Part shown: positions 18,160-24,918 of the stretch, one piece after another
Numbering within the stretch: the stretch's first letter is position 1
How the letters are laid out: each line of letters begins with the position of its first letter
DNA from: Acidimicrobiia bacterium
GTDB lineage: Bacteria > Actinomycetota > Acidimicrobiia > Spongiisociales > ZC4RG35
Direction of reading: 5' to 3'
DNA: 38,149 nt
Assembly (NCBI GenBank): GCA_015488325.1
Contig: WFOA01000125.1
Location: 1 to 38,149, forward strand
Made by a program: the position numbers and the translations under genes
The notes under the pieces: model-generated
Databases searched by the model: none
The model's input: only the letters and a program-made list of their open reading frames with translations
Told to the model about the DNA's origin: nothing

Positions 18160-18555
18160 ATGCTGTCGCGTCGCACCTGGTTCCTCATCGCCGCCGCCGT
18201 CGTCCTGTTCTCCCTGTGGAACGCCGCACAGCCGATCGAGATCTACCGGTTCGTGCGGTACCTGGAGGACGGGTCGAAGATCGAGACGGGGATCACCTGC
18301 GGGTACGCCTTCCCCATGGTGTTCGCCGGGGAGTTCGACGAGGAGGTCCCGGGCCGAGCCACCGAAGAAGTATGCCTCCGTGCGGGCCGCACCAAGGTGG
18401 CCGAGGTGCTGGGAGCGTGGCTGGCGGCGGGAGTGGCGGTGGTGGTGGGGATCCGCCACGGGCGGGAACCCCCGGCACCGATCGACGAGGAACTGCCGCC
18501 CCTGCCGAGGGATCTGCGGCGCATCCTCACCGGCAAGGCCCGGCGTCGTTCCTGA
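18160..18555 (+). CDS. Small membrane protein of unknown function
   Basis: I do not recognise this 131-residue protein. It has an N-terminal hydrophobic segment (residues about 6-22), an extracytoplasmic stretch with two cysteines (ITCGYAF and EVCLR) that could form a disulfide, a second hydrophobic segment (LGAWLAAGVAVVVGI), and a short basic tail. This layout suggests both ends in the cytoplasm with the Cys-containing loop outside. Coding use matches its neighbours. The start is supported by a TAGCCT box 9 nt upstream. It is convergent with the MFS transporter gene 23 bp downstream and does not seem to belong to an operon. Confidence 0.7.
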   Translation: MLSRRTWFLIAAAVVLFSLWNAAQPIEIYRFVRYLEDGSKIETGITCGYAFPMVFAGEFDEEVPGRATEEVCLRAGRTKVAEVLGAWLAAGVAVVVGIRHGREPPAPIDEELPPLPRDLRRILTGKARRRS

Positions 18556-18578
18556 GGGCCGACGTCACCGTCTCGGGT

Positions 18579-19877
18579 TCAGCGGGCCGCGGTCCCTTCC
18601 ACACGAACGGTGCGCCGCCGGCCCCGTGCAGGGCCGAAGGTGTCGGACCAGACCGGGGTGAAGACGAGCGCGACGGCGGTGACGATCAGCAGGATCGGTG
18701 ACACGGTGGCCACCACCCGGTAGTTGCCGGAGGAATCGGCGATGACCGCGCCGAGCAGCGACCCGACGGGCAGGGTCGCCCAGCCGATTGCCCGGGCGGC
18801 GGTGATGACCCGACCCAGCATCACCGGCGGGGTGTAGGTCTGGCGGATGGTGGCGAGGGGGACGTTGACCATCGACAGTCCGAAGAACGCCACGAAGAAC
18901 ATCGCCAGACCGGCCAGGCCGAAGGGATACTGGATGGCGCTGAGGAAGGCGAAGCCGAAGATGGCGAGTCCGCCGACCATGGTCTTGCCGAGCCCGATGA
19001 AACGCACGAGGGACGGAGCGAAGGCGGCACCGGCGACACCGCCCACTCCGAGGGCGGCGAGGAGCACCCCTTTCTGCCAGTCGGCGGTCGCCCCCAAGAG
19101 GTCGTCGGCGAGGACGACGAAGGTCGCCTCCAAGAACCCCATGACGAAGTTCGCCACGGCGGCTGCCACCGTCGAGATGCGGAGACGGATCTCGTTCCAC
19201 AGGTAGAGCAACCCGTTGATGGCCTCGCTCACCATGCCGATCCTCGGTCCCCGCTCCGGCTTCGGGACCGGCCCGATCATGGCGATGGAGACAGCCGAGA
19301 CCAGGAAGGTGAGACCGTTGAGGACGAACGCAGGCCAGTGACTCACCTGGGAGACCAGGATGCCCGCCAGGAGCGGACCGAGGGCCAAGGTGGCTTGTTG
19401 GGAGGCGGCGATCCGGGCGTTGGCGACCGCCAGGTGACGGGACTCGACCACCGCCGGCAGGATCGCCTGGAGGGCGTTGCCGAACAAGGCCGAGAACGAC
19501 CCGATGAGGAACGCCACCGTGAACACCGCGTAGAGGGAGCTCTGGGGGTCGGGGCCGGGGTTGGCGGCGACCCAGGCCAGCCAGAAGAAGGCTCCGGCTC
19601 GGGCGACGTCGGCGAAGATCATCAGAGGGCGGAGCCGCATCCGGTCCAGCATCACGCCGCCCACGAGACCGAACAGGAACGTGGGGATCGCCTCCAAGGA
19701 GTAGGTGATGGCGAAGTCGAGGCTCGATTCGCCCCGGTTGAGGCTGAGCACGAACAGGGGCACCGTCAGGTAGGCGATGTAATCCCCGAGCTGGGACACG
19801 GCCTGGCCGAACCACAGTAGGTCGTAGCGGCGTCCGAGCTTCGAGCGCGTCTCCTTGTGGCGCCCGCGTCCGAGCAT
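18579..19877 (-). CDS. MFS transporter (MFS_3/EntS-like)
   Basis: The 432-residue polytopic protein has about 12 hydrophobic helices and the major-facilitator layout. N-terminal features LLWFGQAVSQLGDYIAYLTVPL and the loop GGVMLDRMRLRPLMIFADVARA correspond to the MFS motif A region (usually G-x3-D-R-x-x-R). This subgroup (EntS, tetracycline/macrolide-type exporters) exports small molecules, but substrate cannot be inferred. ATG 19877 gives a short basic cytoplasmic N-terminus. The gene is divergent from the small membrane gene at 19964 and transcribed alone. A TATCCT box on the minus strand lies 29 nt upstream. Confidence 0.85.
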   Translation of the reverse strand: MLGRGRHKETRSKLGRRYDLLWFGQAVSQLGDYIAYLTVPLFVLSLNRGESSLDFAITYSLEAIPTFLFGLVGGVMLDRMRLRPLMIFADVARAGAFFWLAWVAANPGPDPQSSLYAVFTVAFLIGSFSALFGNALQAILPAVVESRHLAVANARIAASQQATLALGPLLAGILVSQVSHWPAFVLNGLTFLVSAVSIAMIGPVPKPERGPRIGMVSEAINGLLYLWNEIRLRISTVAAAVANFVMGFLEATFVVLADDLLGATADWQKGVLLAALGVGGVAGAAFAPSLVRFIGLGKTMVGGLAIFGFAFLSAIQYPFGLAGLAMFFVAFFGLSMVNVPLATIRQTYTPPVMLGRVITAARAIGWATLPVGSLLGAVIADSSGNYRVVATVSPILLIVTAVALVFTPVWSDTFGPARGRRRTVRVEGTAAR

Positions 19878-19906
19878 GGTCCCCCGGAGATCGACGTGCG
19901 GGCGGG

Positions 19907-19912
19907 AGGATA
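19907..19912 (-). promoter_or_regulatory. Candidate -10 box TATCCT for the MFS gene
   Basis: Read on the minus strand, TATCCT lies 29 nt before ATG 19877 within the 86-bp divergent intergenic region. Confidence 0.35.
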
Positions 19913-19949
19913 ACGCCCGGCCCCGTTCCGTGTCGGGATCGTGGATGGC

Positions 19950-19955
19950 TAGGGT
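19950..19955 (+). promoter_or_regulatory. -10 box TAGGGT, near-leaderless start at 19964
   Basis: TAGGGT ends 8 nt before ATG 19964, with no Shine-Dalgarno, so a leader of 1-2 nt is predicted. Confidence 0.4.
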
Positions 19956-19963
19956 TCTCGGCG

Positions 19964-20263
19964 ATGACGAACCGCAAGGAGATCCCCGAGCTGGCGACCG
20001 AGCTGGTCGAGCTCTCGAAGGAGTATCTGATCCAGGAGACGGTCGAGCCGGCCAAACGTCTCGGACGGCTCGCCGGGTTCGGCCTGGCCGCAGGACTCCT
20101 CTTCGCGGTGGCGGCCCTGTTCCTCGGACTGGGCGTGTACGCCGCGTTCCGGCGTTTGCTCCCCGACGGTCCCTGGTACGTGGTGGCGGCTCGTGGCCTC
20201 ACCGTCGTGGTGACCGCCGGGGCGGCAGGCATCATCGGGTGGAGGATGACGAAGGATGGTTGA
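19964..20263 (+). CDS. Small holin-superfamily-like membrane protein
   Basis: The 99-residue product has an acidic amphipathic N-terminus (ELATELVELSKEYLIQETVEP), a hydrophobic helix (LAGFGLAAGLLFAVAALFL), a short basic link and a second helix (TVVVTAGAAGIIGW). This resembles the actinobacterial phage-holin superfamily III / Act-Holin-X proteins, which despite the name are usually chromosomal and of unknown function. No phage genes are nearby, so a lytic role is unlikely. The next gene overlaps by 8 bp and also encodes a tiny membrane protein, so they may form a pair. ATG 19964 is supported by the close TAGGGT box. Confidence 0.7.
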   Translation: MTNRKEIPELATELVELSKEYLIQETVEPAKRLGRLAGFGLAAGLLFAVAALFLGLGVYAAFRRLLPDGPWYVVAARGLTVVVTAGAAGIIGWRMTKDG

Positions 20264-20450
20264 GCGCGCCGACATCGAAGCCAAGGCCCGGGAGCTCCAG
20301 GCGGCGATCGACGAGACGAAGGAGTCGGTCCAGAACACGGCGGTGCTGGCTGCCGTCGCCGTGGTCGTCGTGGTCGCCTTCGCCTACCTGGCGGGTCGTC
20401 GCAGAGGCAGGGCCGCCAAGACGGTGGTCGAGGTCTATCGGGTTCGCTGA
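20256..20450 (+). CDS. Single-pass membrane miniprotein, 64 residues
   Basis: Unrecognised family. The protein begins with a charged helix (ERADIEAKARELQAAIDETKESV, coiled-coil-like), followed by one hydrophobic segment (TAVLAAVAVVVVVAFAYLAG) and a basic GRRRGRAAK stretch, so an N-out or peripheral-helix topology is possible. It overlaps the preceding holin-like gene by 8 bp and is very probably translated with it. The last 16 bp overlap a convergent minus-strand gene. Short length leaves some doubt, but the coupling, the organised layout and normal codon use favour a real gene. Confidence 0.65.
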   Translation: MVERADIEAKARELQAAIDETKESVQNTAVLAAVAVVVVVAFAYLAGRRRGRAAKTVVEVYRVR

Positions 20451-20665
20451 GGGTCGGTGATCACCAGGGGCGGTTCGTCGCCCGAGCCTGCCCTCACCAC
20501 GAGGCTGCGTCCGCGTCGCAACACTTCCCGGTGGACGAGCTCACGTCGCAGGGAGCGTCGCCACAGGCCGACGACGACGAGGGCGGCCCCTGCCAGGAGA
20601 CGGGGCTGGTCGCCGGTGCGCAGACCCCGGAAGAACAGGATGGTGCCGCGGGTGAGGAGGTTCAT
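20435..20665 (-). CDS. Small membrane-associated protein, 76 residues
   Basis: I do not know a named family. The protein has a basic N-terminus, one hydrophobic helix (LLAGAALVVVGLW), an Arg-rich stretch (RRSLRRELVHREVLRRGRSLVVR) and a C-terminal part that looks like a short beta segment (SLVVRAG...PPLVITDP). I have an impression of similar actinobacterial proteins with a GEslvI-like stretch after one helix, but cannot confirm it. ATG 20665 is the first start. It is convergent with the 20256 gene (16-bp overlap) and divergent from the 31-residue miniprotein gene. Confidence 0.55.
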   Translation of the reverse strand: MNLLTRGTILFFRGLRTGDQPRLLAGAALVVVGLWRRSLRRELVHREVLRRGRSLVVRAGSGDEPPLVITDPQRTR

Positions 20666-20684
20666 GGAACGTGTCGGTGCGTAA

Positions 20685-20690
20685 TACAGT
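20685..20690 (+). promoter_or_regulatory. -10 box TACAGT for the miniprotein-ttuB-ttuA-trmI operon
   Basis: TACAGT lies 46 nt upstream of ATG 20737 in a 71-bp divergent region. It is followed by CAGT...ACTG half-sites (20687-20701) that could form a small operator, though this is weak. Confidence 0.35.
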
Positions 20691-20736
20691 GAACGGTACT
20701 GCCCGTCTTCTCCACTCGTCGAACTGTGAGGACGCC

Positions 20737-20832
20737 ATGTTGAATCGTCGCTTCGTGCAGATCGTCACGGCCATCGTCGTCGTCGGAATGATCCTGTCGG
20801 CCTTGGCGGCCGCCATCGCCGCTCTGTCATGA
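20737..20832 (+). CDS. 31-residue single-pass membrane miniprotein
   Basis: ATG 20737 opens a 31-codon frame: MLNRRFVQIV, then hydrophobic residues to the end (TAIVVVGMILSALAAAIAALS). The layout, a short polar/basic head, one helix and no tail, resembles the Prli42-type membrane miniproteins of Firmicutes, which anchor the stressosome; the likeness is in length and pattern only. Its TGA overlaps the ATG of the sulfur-carrier gene (ATGA), so it heads the operon and would be translated at least as strongly as the genes after it. Weak GTGAGGA-type ribosome-binding sequence lies just upstream. It is shorter than usual annotation cut-offs. Confidence 0.6.
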   Translation: MLNRRFVQIVTAIVVVGMILSALAAAIAALS

Positions 20833-21029
20833 AGGTCATCCTCCGACAGCCCCGCCGCGAGATCGAGCTGGAAGGTGTGCGCCGGGTCTCCGACCTGTTG
20901 CGCCGCCTCGACGTGGTCGCCGAATCGGTGCTGGTGATACGCGGCGACGAGCTGTTGACGGTCGACGAGCCCCTCGCCGAAGACGACGTCGTCGAGCTGC
21001 GACCCGTCATCTCGGGAGGTGGGTCGTGA
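20829..21029 (+). CDS. ttuB: TtuB/ThiS/MoaD-like ubiquitin-fold sulfur carrier
   Basis: The 66-residue protein has the beta-grasp layout of ThiS/MoaD carriers: a beta hairpin (MKVILRQPRREIELEG), a helix (VSDLLRRLDVV), the VLVIRGDELLTVDEPLAEDD segment and VVELRPVISGG. Carriers of this type receive sulfur as a C-terminal thiocarboxylate after adenylation of a terminal Gly-Gly. The adjoining TtuA gene indicates it serves tRNA 2-thiouridine formation (TtuB role), not thiamine synthesis. Unusually, the protein ends SGGGS, so serine follows the glycines and trimming may be needed before activation. It overlaps the miniprotein gene and ttuA by 4 bp each. No activating enzyme (TtuC/MoeB-like) or JAMM protease is in the window. 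Confidence 0.82.
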   Translation: MKVILRQPRREIELEGVRRVSDLLRRLDVVAESVLVIRGDELLTVDEPLAEDDVVELRPVISGGGS

Positions 21030-21943
21030 AGTGCCGGGTGTGCCGGGAGAAGGCGGTGATCCAGGTCCGCCGGCACAACGCCAACTTCTGCCGTCCCCAT
21101 TTCATCGACCACGTCCGTCGCCAGGTCGAACGGACCATCGCCGACTACCGGATGATCCGGCCCGGTGACCGGTTGCTGCTGGGCGTCTCCGGAGGCAAAG
21201 ACAGCTTGGCCCTGTGGGACATCCTCACCGAGTTGGGGTATCGGGTCGACGGTGTGTACCTCCACCTGGGAATCGGGGACTACAGCTCCGACAGCCTCCG
21301 GCTCTCCCAGGCCTTCGCCGCCGAGCGGGACCTCCACCTCCGGGTCGTCGACCTGCCCGAAGAGTACGGGTTCTCCGTCCCCGAGGCTGCTCGGGCGTCC
21401 CGTCGCAACGCCTGTTCGGCCTGCGGGCTGTCCAAGCGCTACATCCTCAACCGGGTGGCGGTCGACGGCGGATACGACACCCTGGTGATGGGCCACAACC
21501 TCGACGACGAGGCCGCCACCTTGTTCTCCAACGTCCTCCAGTGGAACCTGGAGTATCTGGCCCGCCAGCATCCGGTGCTCCCGGCATCGGACGGCCTCGC
21601 CAAGAAGATCAAGCCGCTGATCCGGGTGGCGGAGCGGGAGACGGCCGCCTACGCGGTGCTGTCGGGGATCGAGTACGAGGTCGAAGAGTGTCCGATGGTG
21701 GCGGGCAACACCATCAACCGGTACAAGGAATGGTTGAACCGCCTCGAGGAGGAGTCGCCGGGGATCAAAGCCCAGTTCCTCAAAGGGTTCCTCGACCGCG
21801 GGTCGAAGGCGTTCCGAGACGGCACGGCGCCGGAGCTCGTGCCCTGCGAGACCTGCGGGAGCCCGACGACGGGGAAGGTCTGCGCGTTCTGCCGGCTCCG
21901 TGACGTGACGGCGGTCGACCTTCGCCGTCGGGAGTCGGCGTGA
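21026..21943 (+). CDS. ttuA: TtuA-family tRNA 2-thiouridine(54) synthetase
   Basis: TtuA activates U54 in the tRNA T loop with ATP and inserts sulfur delivered by TtuB, giving s2U54/s2T54. The 305-residue product has the full layout: N-terminal zinc finger (C3, C6, C22, H25), PP-loop SGGKDS at 55-60, the iron-sulfur cysteines Cys130, Cys133 (CSACG) and Cys222 (EECPM), and a C-terminal zinc finger (CETC...CAFC). These three cluster cysteines fall at the numbers I recall for Thermus TtuA. The two zinc fingers separate it from TtcA. GTG 21026 overlaps the carrier stop (GTGA), and the stop overlaps trmI in the same way. The enzyme is oxygen-sensitive in known cases. Confidence 0.92.
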   Translation: MKCRVCREKAVIQVRRHNANFCRPHFIDHVRRQVERTIADYRMIRPGDRLLLGVSGGKDSLALWDILTELGYRVDGVYLHLGIGDYSSDSLRLSQAFAAERDLHLRVVDLPEEYGFSVPEAARASRRNACSACGLSKRYILNRVAVDGGYDTLVMGHNLDDEAATLFSNVLQWNLEYLARQHPVLPASDGLAKKIKPLIRVAERETAAYAVLSGIEYEVEECPMVAGNTINRYKEWLNRLEEESPGIKAQFLKGFLDRGSKAFRDGTAPELVPCETCGSPTTGKVCAFCRLRDVTAVDLRRRESA

Positions 21944-22758
21944 ACCACCCGTTCCGTCTGGGTGACTCCATCCTGCTCGTCGACGGCAAAGGTCGGCACT
22001 ATCTGGTGAAGCTGGTGGAGGGCGGAGAGTTCCACTACCACCGGGGGGTGGTGCCCCACGCCGAGCTGGTCGGACGGACCGAAGGGTGTTGGGTGACTTC
22101 CAGCGGGGGTGGGCGGCTGCTGGCGCTGCGGCCCCGGCTGGCCGACTACATCCTCAAGATGCAGCGGGGAGCCCAGGTCGTGTACCCGAAAGACATCGGC
22201 CCGATCCTCGTCTGGGCCGACGTCGCCCCGGGGATGACGGTGCTCGAGGCCGGGACCGGGTCGGGGGCCCTGGCGATGGCGCTGGCGCGGGCGGTCGGGT
22301 CGAAAGGGCGGGTGGTGAGCGTCGAACGCCGGGCCGATCACGGCGCCCACGCCCGCCGGGCGATCCGCCGCTGGTTCGGAGAGGTCCCCTCCCAGCTCGA
22401 GCTTCGAGAGGGGCTCGTCGAAGAGGTCGTCGCCGAGGTGCGGCCCGAACGGCTGATCCTCGACGTCCCCGAACCGTGGCACGTGGTGGCGCCGGCGGCG
22501 GACCATCTCCCGGGGGGTGGGATCTTCTGTGCGTACCTCCCCACCATCCCCCAGACCCAGACGCTGGTCGAGACCCTTCGAGGGTCCGGCTGTTTCGCCG
22601 AGATCGAGACCTTCGAGACCCTCCACCGGACGTGGAAGGTGGTGGGACGGTCGGTCCGCCCCGACCATCAGATGGTGGGGCACACCGGCTTCATCACCGT
22701 CGCCCGACGGGTCGAACCCCGCGTCGACGACGCCGGCGTCGAGACCGACGACCCCTGA
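21940..22758 (+). CDS. trmI: tRNA (adenine-58-N1)-methyltransferase TrmI
   Basis: TrmI makes m1A58 in the tRNA T loop, stabilising its fold. The 272-residue protein has the small N-terminal beta domain (FRLGDSILLVDGKGRHYLVKL), YPKDIGPILVWADVAPG, SAM motif I VLEAGTGSGALA, an acidic ribose-binding region, the catalytic-site segment LILDVPEPWHV and the C-terminal RPDHQMVGHTGF. GTG 21940 overlaps the ttuA stop by 4 bp. trmI next to the proteasomal ATPase gene is known from mycobacteria; the coupled TtuA/TtuB here is not part of that arrangement. Since TtuA and TrmI act at positions 54 and 58 of the same loop, their co-translation makes biochemical sense. Confidence 0.95.
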   Translation: MNHPFRLGDSILLVDGKGRHYLVKLVEGGEFHYHRGVVPHAELVGRTEGCWVTSSGGGRLLALRPRLADYILKMQRGAQVVYPKDIGPILVWADVAPGMTVLEAGTGSGALAMALARAVGSKGRVVSVERRADHGAHARRAIRRWFGEVPSQLELREGLVEEVVAEVRPERLILDVPEPWHVVAPAADHLPGGGIFCAYLPTIPQTQTLVETLRGSGCFAEIETFETLHRTWKVVGRSVRPDHQMVGHTGFITVARRVEPRVDDAGVETDDP

Positions 22759-22775
22759 GGGGAGGTCTCAGCCGG

Positions 22776-23021
22776 TCACGGCTCGATGAAGATGCACTCG
22801 CCGGGGCACTCTTCGGCGGCTTCGATCACGATGTCTTCCTGACCGGCCGGAACCGCCGCCAGGCCCTGGGCACCCTGGGGGTTGCCCTCCGATTCGGCGT
22901 AGATCGTGTCGCCCTCACGCACGTAGGCGAGGCCATCGTCGAGGAGGACGAAGACGTCGGGGGCGATCTCCTCGCACAGCCCGTCGCCGGTGCACAGGTC
23001 CTGGTCGATCCATACCTTCAT
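22776..23021 (-). CDS. Small ferredoxin with CxxDxxC cluster motif
   Basis: The 81-residue protein is a single-cluster ferredoxin. Cluster ligands are Cys10-x2-Asp13-x2-Cys16 and Cys72 in CPGEC, with a further Cys76; residue 13 is Asp where a normal [4Fe-4S] ferredoxin has Cys. This CxGDxxC...PDVF pattern is like that of Pyrococcus furiosus ferredoxin, where Asp binds the fourth iron, so a [3Fe-4S] or Asp-ligated [4Fe-4S] cluster is expected. ATG 23021 has a strong AGGAGAAGGA site upstream. It is convergent with trmI and divergent from the ARC gene. It may supply electrons or maintain the TtuA cluster, but no partner reductase is present in the window. Confidence 0.88.
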   Translation of the reverse strand: MKVWIDQDLCTGDGLCEEIAPDVFVLLDDGLAYVREGDTIYAESEGNPQGAQGLAAVPAGQEDIVIEAAEECPGECIFIEP

Positions 23022-23150
23022 GATGTGTGTTCCTTCTCCTGATGCCGGGCCTGCATCGTAGTCACCGCCCGACATCTTCCGGGCATCGTTGAAGTCCGAG
23101 GGGTCTGCGGCCGATGGTGGAGGTGTGATCGCAATAGCGTCCACTCCCCA

Positions 23151-23156
23151 TATACT
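23151..23156 (+). promoter_or_regulatory. -10 box TATACT upstream of the ARC gene
   Basis: TATACT ends 33 nt before ATG 23190, which has a GGAGGGA Shine-Dalgarno. It lies in the 168-bp region between ferredoxin and ARC and is the likely promoter of the whole proteasome operon. Confidence 0.5.
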
Positions 23157-23189
23157 GCGCGTGGAGCCCAACGAGGAGGGACGTCGCCC

Positions 23190-24917
23190 ATGAGCCAGAA
23201 CCAGGGCGCCGACGAGGCCGCCGCCCTCCGCCGGAGGGTGGCAGACCTCGAAACCGAGATCGACGAGCTGAAGCGGAGGCTGCGGGACGCGCCCCGGCGC
23301 CTCCACGATCTCGAGGAGCGCCTCGCCGACAGCCAGCAGCGCCTGGCCCGGGCGATGGCGCAGAACGAGAAACTCTCCTCCGTCCTCGAGGAGGCTCGGG
23401 AACAGCTGAGTGTGCTCCGGGCGGAGGTGGAGAAACTCACCACACCCCCCAACGCCTTCGGCACCGTCCTTCAGGTCAACGAAGACGGATCCGTGGACGT
23501 GATGACCGGCAACCGGAAGCTCCGGGTCGCCGCCCAGCCGACCATCGAGGTGAAGGAGCTCCAGGTCGGCCAGGAAGTCCTGTTGAACGAGAGCTTCACC
23601 ATCGTCGACGTGCGTTCCTTCGACACCTTCGGTGAAGTCGTGAGGGTCAGGGAGAAACTCGACGACGGGCGCCTGGTCGTGCTCGCCCACGCCGACGACG
23701 AGAAGGTGGTGGAGCTCGCCGACTCGATGCGGGACGTGCCGCTGCGGGCGGGCGACTACGTGCGTCTCGACCCTCGCAGCGGACTCGTGTTCGAGCGCCT
23801 GGTCCGGCCCGAGGTCCAAGAACTCGTGCTGGAGGAGGTTCCCGACGTCACCTACGAGCAGGTGGGGGGCCTGCGAGACCAGATCGAAGAGATCCGGGAC
23901 GCCGTCGAGCTGCCGTACCGGCACAAGGAGCTGTTCGCCGAGTACGGGCTGGTCCCGCCGAAGGGGATCCTCCTGTACGGCCCGCCCGGATGCGGCAAGA
24001 CCCTGATCGCCAAGGCCGTGGCCAACAGCCTGGCGAAGGCGGTGGCAGAACGTACGGGGCGTCCCGACGCCCGCAGCTACTTCCTCAACGTGAAGGGTCC
24101 CGAGCTGCTGAACAAGTGGGTGGGTGAGACCGAACGTCAGATCCGGCTCATCTTCCAACGGGCGAAGGAGAAGTCTGACGAAGGCGTCCCCGTCATCGTG
24201 TTCTTCGACGAGATGGACTCGCTGTTCCGGACCCGAGGCAGCGGGATCTCCTCCGACGTGGAATCCACGATCGTCCCGCAGCTGCTGAGCGAGCTCGACG
24301 GGGTCGAGTCCCTGAAGAACGTGATCGTGATCGGAGCCTCCAACCGGGAAGACCTGATCGACCCGGCCATCCTCCGTCCGGGCCGTCTCGACGTGAAGAT
24401 CAAGATCAACCGACCCGACCCCGACGCCGCCCGTGAGATCTTCCGGATCTACCTGTCCGGGGACGTCCCCATCGACCCGGATACCCTCGCCGCCAAGGGC
24501 GGGGACCGCGAGGCGGTGATCGCCGACTTCATCGAAGCGACCGTGGCCGCCATGTACGCCGAGAGCGACGAGAACCGCTTCCTGGAGGTCACCTACGCCA
24601 ACGGCGACCGGGAGATCCTGTACTTCAAGGACTTCTCCAGCGGGGCGATGATCGAGAACATCGTGCGCCGCGCCAAGAAAGACGCCATCAAGCGGCAGAT
24701 CGCCGGCGGCACCCGGGGGATCAGAAAGGAAGATCTCCTCAACGCGATCAAACAGGAGTTCCGCGAGCACGAGGATCTGCCCAACACCACCAACCCGGAC
24801 GACTGGGCGAAGATCTCGGGCAAGAAGGGCGAGCGGATCGTGTACGTCCGCACCTTGCTCGACGGCAACGGCGAGAGCCGCATGGTGGACGGCGTCTCCA
24901 CCGGGCAGTACCTCTGA
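23190..24917 (+). CDS. arc: Proteasome-associated AAA ATPase (ARC/Mpa)
   Basis: This hexameric unfoldase recognises pupylated proteins and threads them into the 20S proteasome. The 575-residue product shows an N-terminal coiled coil (about residues 10-85) that binds Pup, tandem OB domains (about 90-215), and an AAA module with Walker A GPPGCGKT (264-271) and Walker [11 protein letters not shown] (about 335-344). The C-terminus ends STGQYL, the QYL-type tail with a penultimate tyrosine that docks into PrcA pockets. Length is slightly under the mycobacterial Mpa. A clear GGAGG ribosome site precedes ATG 23190. dop follows after 1 bp, so they are co-transcribed. Confidence 0.96.
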   Translation: MSQNQGADEAAALRRRVADLETEIDELKRRLRDAPRRLHDLEERLADSQQRLARAMAQNEKLSSVLEEAREQLSVLRAEVEKLTTPPNAFGTVLQVNEDGSVDVMTGNRKLRVAAQPTIEVKELQVGQEVLLNESFTIVDVRSFDTFGEVVRVREKLDDGRLVVLAHADDEKVVELADSMRDVPLRAGDYVRLDPRSGLVFERLVRPEVQELVLEEVPDVTYEQVGGLRDQIEEIRDAVELPYRHKELFAEYGLVPPKGILLYGPPGCGKTLIAKAVANSLAKAVAERTGRPDARSYFLNVKGPELLNKWVGETERQIRLIFQRAKEKSDEGVPVIVFFDEMDSLFRTRGSGISSDVESTIVPQLLSELDGVESLKNVIVIGASNREDLIDPAILRPGRLDVKIKINRPDPDAAREIFRIYLSGDVPIDPDTLAAKGGDREAVIADFIEATVAAMYAESDENRFLEVTYANGDREILYFKDFSSGAMIENIVRRAKKDAIKRQIAGGTRGIRKEDLLNAIKQEFREHEDLPNTTNPDDWAKISGKKGERIVYVRTLLDGNGESRMVDGVSTGQYL

Positions 24918-24918
24918 G

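Noticed and set aside
19964-20263. Holin-like gene as evidence of a prophage
   Set aside because: No integrase, structural or lysis genes occur nearby. Chromosomal holin-superfamily proteins of this kind are widespread in Actinobacteria.
22744-22766. CCCC-TGA-GGGG inverted repeat between trmI and ferredoxin as a terminator
   Set aside because: Only four or five pairs with a very small loop and no T run on either side.
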